The notes under the pieces were generated by a model. That model ran no database searches, was not told the origin of the DNA, and was given only the letters and a program-made list of their open reading frames with translations. From Macrotis lagotis (lineage: Eukaryota; Chordata; Mammalia; Peramelemorphia; Peramelidae), in assembly GCF_037893015.1 (NCBI RefSeq), contig NC_133665.1, positions 102,329,937-102,393,936 on the forward strand: a DNA stretch of 64,000 nucleotides, read 5' to 3'. Position numbers and translations under genes: made by a program. This document shows, one piece after another, positions 58,760 through 64,000 of this stretch; position 1 is the first letter of the stretch; every line of letters starts with the position of its first letter.

Positions 58760-59076
58760 TTTGTTTTGTTTTGTTTTTTGTTTTTGCAAGGCTATAGGTT
58801 TGGGGCAGCTAGGTGGTGCAGTGGGTAGGGCACCAGCCCTAGGGTCAGCAGTACCTGAATTCAAATTCAACCTCAGACACTTAATAATTGCCTAGCTGTG
58901 TGACCTTGGACAAGTCACTTAGTCACCCATTGCCTTGCAAAAAACCCAAAACAAAACAGCAAGGTTATGGGGTTAAGTGACTTGCCCAAGATCACACTGC
59001 TAGGTAATTATTAATGACATCAGATTTGAACTCAGGTTGCCTTATGCTCCATCCACTGCACCACCTAACTGTCCCT
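58760..59076 (-). mobile_element. tRNA-derived SINE interrupted by another SINE
   Basis: The outer minus-strand SINE begins gtttttgcaaggctatagg, is interrupted at about 58800, and resumes at about 58955 (gcaaggttatggggttaag), ending cacctaactgtccct. Confidence 0.85.
58802..58953 (+). mobile_element. tRNA-derived marsupial SINE (nested)
   Basis: + strand copy from ggggcagctaggtggtgcag to an A-rich tail, inserted into the minus-strand SINE. Innermost and youngest of three nested elements. Confidence 0.92.
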
Positions 59077-59577
59077 AGAAAAGGGATATTTAAACCACAT
59101 CTGAGGTTTGGCTGAAAAAGCAAAAGACATATAACCAGGAAAAAAAATACTTTAATGGGACATGATTACTGTCTTCAAGCATTGGAGGGTTTATATTAGG
59201 GAAAACAGATTAGATTGTTTTGAAGATAAGTTATAAAGGCAAATTTCCAACTCGATATTGAGGGAAAAAATTTGTACAGTTTTTCCATGATGAAATGTAC
59301 TCCTTTATAAGGTAGTGAGGTCCGTGTAATTACCAGCATTGAAGAACAGGAGATTCCTGCATTGGGTGAGAGGTTGGGCTTGAAGGCTTCTAATAATGAT
59401 AAATATTTGAAAGCAAGATTTTGAGCAATGAGAAATACCTCTCTAAATAGTAAGGCAATCATCTTTGGTGACTAATGGTATTTCAGTGGCGACTGCCTCA
59501 TCACTCCTGATCCTCCCCTAATATTTATCTAATTTCAGTTTCTCAGGACACTTACCTTGTTGACCATATGGTTTCAG

Positions 59578-59850
59578 ATCTTGTCCATTTCCTGCATAAA
59601 GAGATAGCAGGAGGATATGTGGAAGCTGTGTTGGGGGCCCAGGCCCAATTTGAGTGTGAGACATCAGAGGCCCATGTGAAGGTGCATTGGTATAAGGATG
59701 GCAATGAACTCAGTCGTTCCCACCGTCTCTCCCAAGAAGACAAGGGCACAAAACACCGCCTGGTGGTGGGCATGGTCACCAAGCAGGATGAGGGCACATA
59801 TGCCTGCAGAGTTGGTGAAGACACACTGGAATTCAAGCTCAAGGTGTCTG
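59578..59850 (+). CDS. OBSCN: Obscurin, Ig8 exon
   Basis: A 273-bp phase-1 exon after atatggtttcag and before gtgagt. It encodes DLVHFLHKEIAGGYVEAVLG, then QFECETSEAHVKVHWYKDG with the first Cys and core Trp, and TKQDEGTYACRVGEDTLEF with the Tyr-x-Cys. It matches human obscurin Ig8 very closely (FLHKD, QFECETSEAHV and RVGED are shared). Codon usage leans to A/T compared with the start exon. The following Ig9 exon is not found in the remaining 4.1 kb, so the gene runs off the right edge. Confidence 0.97.
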
Positions 59851-60388
59851 GTGAGTAGTGGGAAAGTAGGGAGAAATCTGGGTGGAAAAATGGACCCTGA
59901 ATATGGCAAATGGTTAATATAAAAGTGCATTGACTCTTAGGGACTCTTCCTTTTCCTTTCTTTCTCTAATCTTAACCCTTCTTTTCTTATTCAATTGTCT
60001 GCCAGTGCTTTCCTTTATTTCTCTTTTTTCTTTTATTCTCCTTTCTCCTTTTCATATTCTTATCCTTTAGTGGAACCCATTCTGGTGCTTACTATTAACA
60101 TTACCATCACCATTACCATTTGCATTAGCCTCATCATCTGGAAGTCTTTTAAAATCTTGTAAATATATATGGCATTACAGTAAGTAGGGTAAAGAGTACC
60201 AAACACAGAGCCTGCCCTTATCTTTGAGGGACCCAAAATTTGGGAGAGACATACTGATTTGGATATTTGGGGATTATGGGGTCTCCATAATCACTTAATT
60301 TTATGGGCTTACACTTTTGCCACCACTTGAGTATACTGCTGTCATAGGTCTTAGTCATGGCATTGCCATCCTACCAGCCACTATTATA

Positions 60389-60390
<2 letters not shown>

Positions 60391-60441
<51 letters not shown>
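60391..60441. repeat. (GA)n microsatellite
   Basis: About 50 bp of GA. Confidence 0.95.
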
Positions 60442-60445
<4 letters not shown>

Positions 60446-60693
60446 GCATGCTTTTCTGATCAATTATAGTTTAAAAATAAGAATAAAAAAATCTTCTTAT
60501 TAATGTGGTAGGAGGTTAACCTGAGCAACCCCTGATCAATAAACTGTTATTTTAATATAGCAGGGTGGTCATGAGGAGAACTTCACATCAATTACATGCC
60601 CCATTTTTCATGAGGAAATTATAGGGTTTGGACCTTTGTCAGAAAGGGGCACCTCATAGAACTGGTCTTGTGGTTTGTCTGCCTCTCTCTTTC

Positions 60694-60830
60694 ATTTGGC
60701 AAGGCAATGGGGTTAAGTGACTTGCCCAAGGTCACACAGCTAGATAACTTTAGTGTCTGAGGCTGAATTTGACCTCAGGTCCTTCTGTCTCCAGGGCTGG
60801 TGCTCTATCCATGTGCCACCTAGCTGCCCC
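60694..60830 (-). mobile_element. tRNA-derived marsupial SINE
   Basis: Minus-strand copy ending gccacctagctgcccc. Confidence 0.9.
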
Positions 60831-61221
60831 TTCTTTCTTGAAAGGCATAGAGCTAGTTGTAAATAAAAAAATAAATTTATTTATGTAAATAAAATTGTAA
60901 CTCCTGATTGGTCCCTTGAAGACCCTTCATTATGTTTTTTGTTGAAGAATTGGCCAATAAGAAGCAGGAGGGCAGACTTTCAATAGAGTTGTAAAAACAG
61001 TATTAGTCCCTTTTTTGAGTCCTTTACTTCTGAGATTCTTTGTGGGGCATTCTCTTCTTTGGCCTTCCAGCAAGATGAGGAGGGTGTTCCAATTTGTGCC
61101 CTTCAGAAAGGAGTCAGAGTCTCATATCCTGCTACAGAGAAGTGCATCTTAATGACAAAGATAGCCATCCTGAAACCTCTCACCACAAAGAATGGGGGCA
61201 TATAATATCATCACCTTGCTA

Positions 61222-61280
61222 TATTTTCCTGATCCCAGGGCTGGTGGCTCTATCCACTGTGCCACCTAACTGCCCCCTTC
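61222..61280 (-). mobile_element. SINE 5'-end fragment
   Basis: Only the terminal part remains: cagggctggtgg to gccacctaactgccccc. Confidence 0.8.
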
Positions 61281-61906
61281 TACCTTGCTACATTAAAAAT
61301 AGTAAAGTGTAAGAGTTGCATAGAAAATATAATTTAGAGATTTAAAGAAATCAAAATCAAATTGATAAAGGCACAGTTCAGACCTTTTTTCACTGTTCTT
61401 TAAGCAAATAGCTTATTTTTTCTCTGATTCTCATCCTTCTCCCTTCTTCCTCCAGATTTCAGTAAAATGTTTCTTTCTGCCTCAACCAAAATGCTGACTA
61501 TTCTGGGATTTAGAGTTAGACTACTTCTAAACAGTTTTTTCCTAGCTACCATGATGTAAGAACTCAGTTGGGTAAATAGACCTGTTCTCATTCCATAAGG
61601 ATTTCTTATTCCATAAGGCAATTAGACTGGTCAGTGGAGAGGATGCTGGTAGCTAGTCATGAAGATCCAAGTTAAAATTCACCCCCAGATACTTAACTAG
61701 CTAGCTGCCTGACCCTGAGCAAGTTATTTCACCTCTTCCTGCCTCAGTTTTCCTCATCTCTATAATGGGGATAATACCTCCCACGGTTTTTGTGAGTATC
61801 AAATGAGATAATATTTGTGAAGTGCTTTGCAGACCATAAAGCTCTAGCCAAATTTTTATTTCTACAGCTAATTGATAAATCTTAATAATAAATAAATTTT
61901 TTTACT

Positions 61907-62060
61907 CTTTTTTAAAAAAGTTTTTGCAAGGCAGTGGGGTAGAGTGGCTTGCCCAAGGCCACACAGCTAGGTAATCATTAAGTGTGTGAGGCTGGATTTG
62001 AACTCAGGTCCTCCTGACTGCAGGGCTTGTGCTCTATTCACTGTGCCACCTAGCCATCCC
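61907..62060 (-). mobile_element. tRNA-derived marsupial SINE
   Basis: Minus-strand copy ending gccacctagccatccc, with AT-rich flanks (aataaataaat). Confidence 0.9.
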
Positions 62061-62631
62061 AATAATAAATAATATTAATAAATATATTAATAAATTAATA
62101 AATATCCTTGTAATTACTCTTGTAATTTCTGTTAGTTCTCCTCTTCTCTCTTCTTCTTTGCTTCTTTCCTCACAAACAACTGAATCTGGAGTTTATAATC
62201 AAAAATACCATATGTCTTCTATGTTAGTTTTTTATCTGACAAGATTCTTTGCCAGGTGATTTACTTCCCAATCAGGAGGGAGGCAGTAGTTTTACTCATT
62301 TAAAGGAAAGATAAATCTCCCTGTTTTCAAAGGGAACCTAGCTGCTATTTGTAGTGTTTTGTGATTAATGTGAATACACTGATCCCTTAATAAAAGTAAC
62401 CTCTCTTCCACACAGAATTTAGAGAGTTTTAGAAGCTTGAACTTTAATTCAAAACTTTTTTTTTTAAAAAAAAGAATAAATAGAAACTAAACCAATTATA
62501 AAACCTGGTCAGAATCTTTAAACACATAGAAAGGGCTTTTAAACATAGGTCAGCACTTCCCTTCACTGAAGGCAACATTAACAGATCTCCCTGACCACCA
62601 GAATGGGTCATCAGGGCTCTTGATTACTAAT

Positions 62632-62789
62632 TTATTTTTTTTTAGGTTTTTTTTGCAAGGCAAATGGGGTTAAGTGGCTTGCCCAAGGCCACACAACTAG
62701 GTAATTATCAAGTATCTGAGACTGGATTTGAACCCAGGTACTCCTGACTCCAGGGCCAGTGCTTTATCCACTGTGCCACCTAGCCACCC
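62632..62789 (-). mobile_element. tRNA-derived marsupial SINE
   Basis: Minus-strand copy with taggttttttttgcaaggca. Imperfect flanking words (attactaattt and attcctaattt) suggest a target-site duplication. Confidence 0.92.
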
Positions 62790-63659
62790 AATTCCTAATT
62801 TCTTAGCCCTCTAGCCCCAAACCTGCAGCTCACCTATCTTCTCTATGGTCAGTTATACTTTTTCATCTCTTCCACCTGTTACTTTGTGTCACCAAAAGTC
62901 TTTTCCCAGGACAGCTGAGAAGGCCCTTGAGGGAATCAGAAAAGAGAAACTATTAGAAACATGATCCTTTCAGCTGACTGATCTGTCACCTTGGAGCCAG
63001 GCTTGGGGGGTGGATTGGAAGGTTGGAAGAGTAGAGATGAAATGGGAAGAACCTGGCAGGACTGTTATTTTAAGGCAAGTGAAGAGCAGCTGTTTTCAGT
63101 CTCCATGGGAGACTCAACAAGAAGAAAAATGGCTTAGGATACAGCATTAAAGACTGAAGTTAGACTGGAGAAAGGGCTTTCTGGCAGAAGAGATTTTTAA
63201 GGAGAGGTAGAGGTGACTGAGGAAATAGAAGCATCCTCACCCACAATGGGAATATATTGGTTAATTACATTTATTCATAGTGACATAAGGCAAGTTGGGT
63301 GACATTGGGAGGATCCTTCTGGTCAGAGAAGTCTAGTAGGAATGATCACACAAAGTGACTCATTTAAAGAAGACTCTATTCTCTTGCCCTGTCTGACTCA
63401 GGAGGACAGTTGTAAAGGTGTCTTCAATTGAATTTGATTCAATTTATTTCTGTTTAGTTCAATGTGACACAGAACAAATGTTTTCTTGAAGGCACTATTA
63501 CTATTTGGTAAGCTGCAAGTGCTGACAGCCATATAGAAATGAAAAATCAAATAATCCCTGAACTGATAGAGTTTATAGGCTAAAGGGAGGTGGGGCTATG
63601 ACATATATACAAGTAAGGATAGTTTGCTACAGGGTAGACTGGGAAAGGTATAGAGCCAC

Positions 63660-63962
63660 AGAAAGAATCATGTTTGCTGTCTTCAGGTATAGGAAACATT
63701 AGACATGCTCTGCTTGGCCTCAGAAGGTAGAGCTAGGAGCTCTCTGGGTAAAAGATGCAGAGATGCAGAATCAGAACTGTCTAAAAATGGACTAGACTAT
63801 CGTGTGAGGTAGTGAATCTCCCATTCTTGGAGGTCTTCCAGTTGATCTTCAGAGAAGATCACAAGTGACAAGTCACAAGTGACTGGGAGGATATGGAGAG
63901 GAGGTTCCCATCAGATAAGAGATCTCAGATCTCTTCTAATACTCTGAGATTCATTGATTCTA
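63660..63962 (+). mobile_element. CR1/L3-like LINE 3' fragment
   Basis: Blocks tttgctgtcttcaggtatag, ggcctcagaaggtagagct and ttggaggtcttccag, ending ctctgagattcattgattcta, which recalls the ATTCTATGA-type terminus of CR1 elements. Confidence 0.65.
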
Positions 63963-64000
63963 CAAGGGGAAACATAATGGAGGAATTGCAAACCCTGAAG

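Larger units (their letters stand above)
58600..59440 (+). mobile_element. CR1/L3-like LINE 3' fragment, interrupted
   Basis: Blocks aacacgtccagagaagggca and gactgtcttcaagcattggag flank a SINE nest. The repeated word aaagggat at the borders of the nest is its probable target-site duplication. Confidence 0.65.
57275..59577 (+). other. OBSCN: OBSCN intron between Ig7 and Ig8 exons
   Basis: A 2.3-kb phase-1 intron with a GC-shifted SINE end at 57327-57372, SINEs at 57524-57670 and 58760-59076, an L1 3' end at 57785-58020 and CR1-like text at 58600-59440. Confidence 0.8.
59851..64000 (+). other. OBSCN: OBSCN intron after the Ig8 exon (incomplete)
   Basis: At least 4.15 kb with a (GA)n tract, four SINEs or pieces and CR1-like text, listed separately. 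Stretches at 59900-60390, 60840-61210, 61290-61900, 62060-62630 and 62800-63660 show only faint MIR-like pieces (for example 61640-61860). Confidence 0.8.

Noticed and set aside
40755-59850. Assignment of the gene to OBSL1 instead of OBSCN
   Set aside because: The N-terminus ([16 protein letters not shown]), the LQRRRE linker between Ig2 and Ig3 and the Ig4-Ig5-Fn3-Ig6 order match obscurin as I know it. OBSL1 begins differently.

Overview
This window is nuclear DNA from a marsupial, probably of an Australian lineage. The main evidence is about two dozen copies or fragments of the tRNA-derived SINE family that dominates marsupial genomes (a body reading 'agctaggtggcgcagtgg' and ending 'cttgggcaagccacttaa'). 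Fragments of L1, L2, CR1/L3 and MIR elements, long (CA)n and (GA)n tracts and an intron-rich, repeat-rich layout fit the same conclusion.

The one clearly functional gene is OBSCN (obscurin), on the + strand. The window holds its protein start and seven coding exons: Ig1 to Ig3 in one large GC-rich exon (40746-41742), Ig4 (51590-51859), Ig5 (52003-52263), a fibronectin type III domain (54177-54482), Ig6 (56072-56338), a degenerate Ig7 exon (56951-57274) and Ig8 (59578-59850). Every internal junction is phase 1, as expected for a modular Ig/Fn3 gene, and the gene continues past the right edge. The Ig7 exon is the most unusual item: it carries nine perfect GGGGCC units, keeps an open splice-compatible frame, but about 25 ancestral residues lie in a different frame and key Ig residues are missing.

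Layout. 1-1546: 5' part of a LINE of L1/half-L1 type (minus strand). 1680-8700: repeat-poor AT-rich DNA with one candidate terminal coding exon (2081-2292) of a gene I do not recognise. 8700-11793: a second copy of the same LINE with only ORF1; its 3' region contains one ordinary SINE and three strongly GC-shifted SINE-like modules. 11872-12830: L2 fragment. 12830-24000: SINEs, an RPS19 processed pseudogene (16709-17190), microsatellites and a diverged AT-rich minisatellite of about 140 bp period (21152-22030). 24000-24306: a possible promoter and non-coding first exon for OBSCN (inference). 24307-40140: mostly old LINE and SINE fragments and simple repeats. 40146-40560: a long pyrimidine minisatellite just upstream of the first coding exon. 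40600-64000: OBSCN exons, with introns filled by SINEs, L1 3' ends and CR1/L2 fragments.

I found no rRNA or tRNA gene, no CRISPR array and no element I can assign to retroviruses or LTR elements. Repeat boundaries are read by eye and are accurate to roughly 5-20 bases, worse for the old L2/CR1/MIR pieces.
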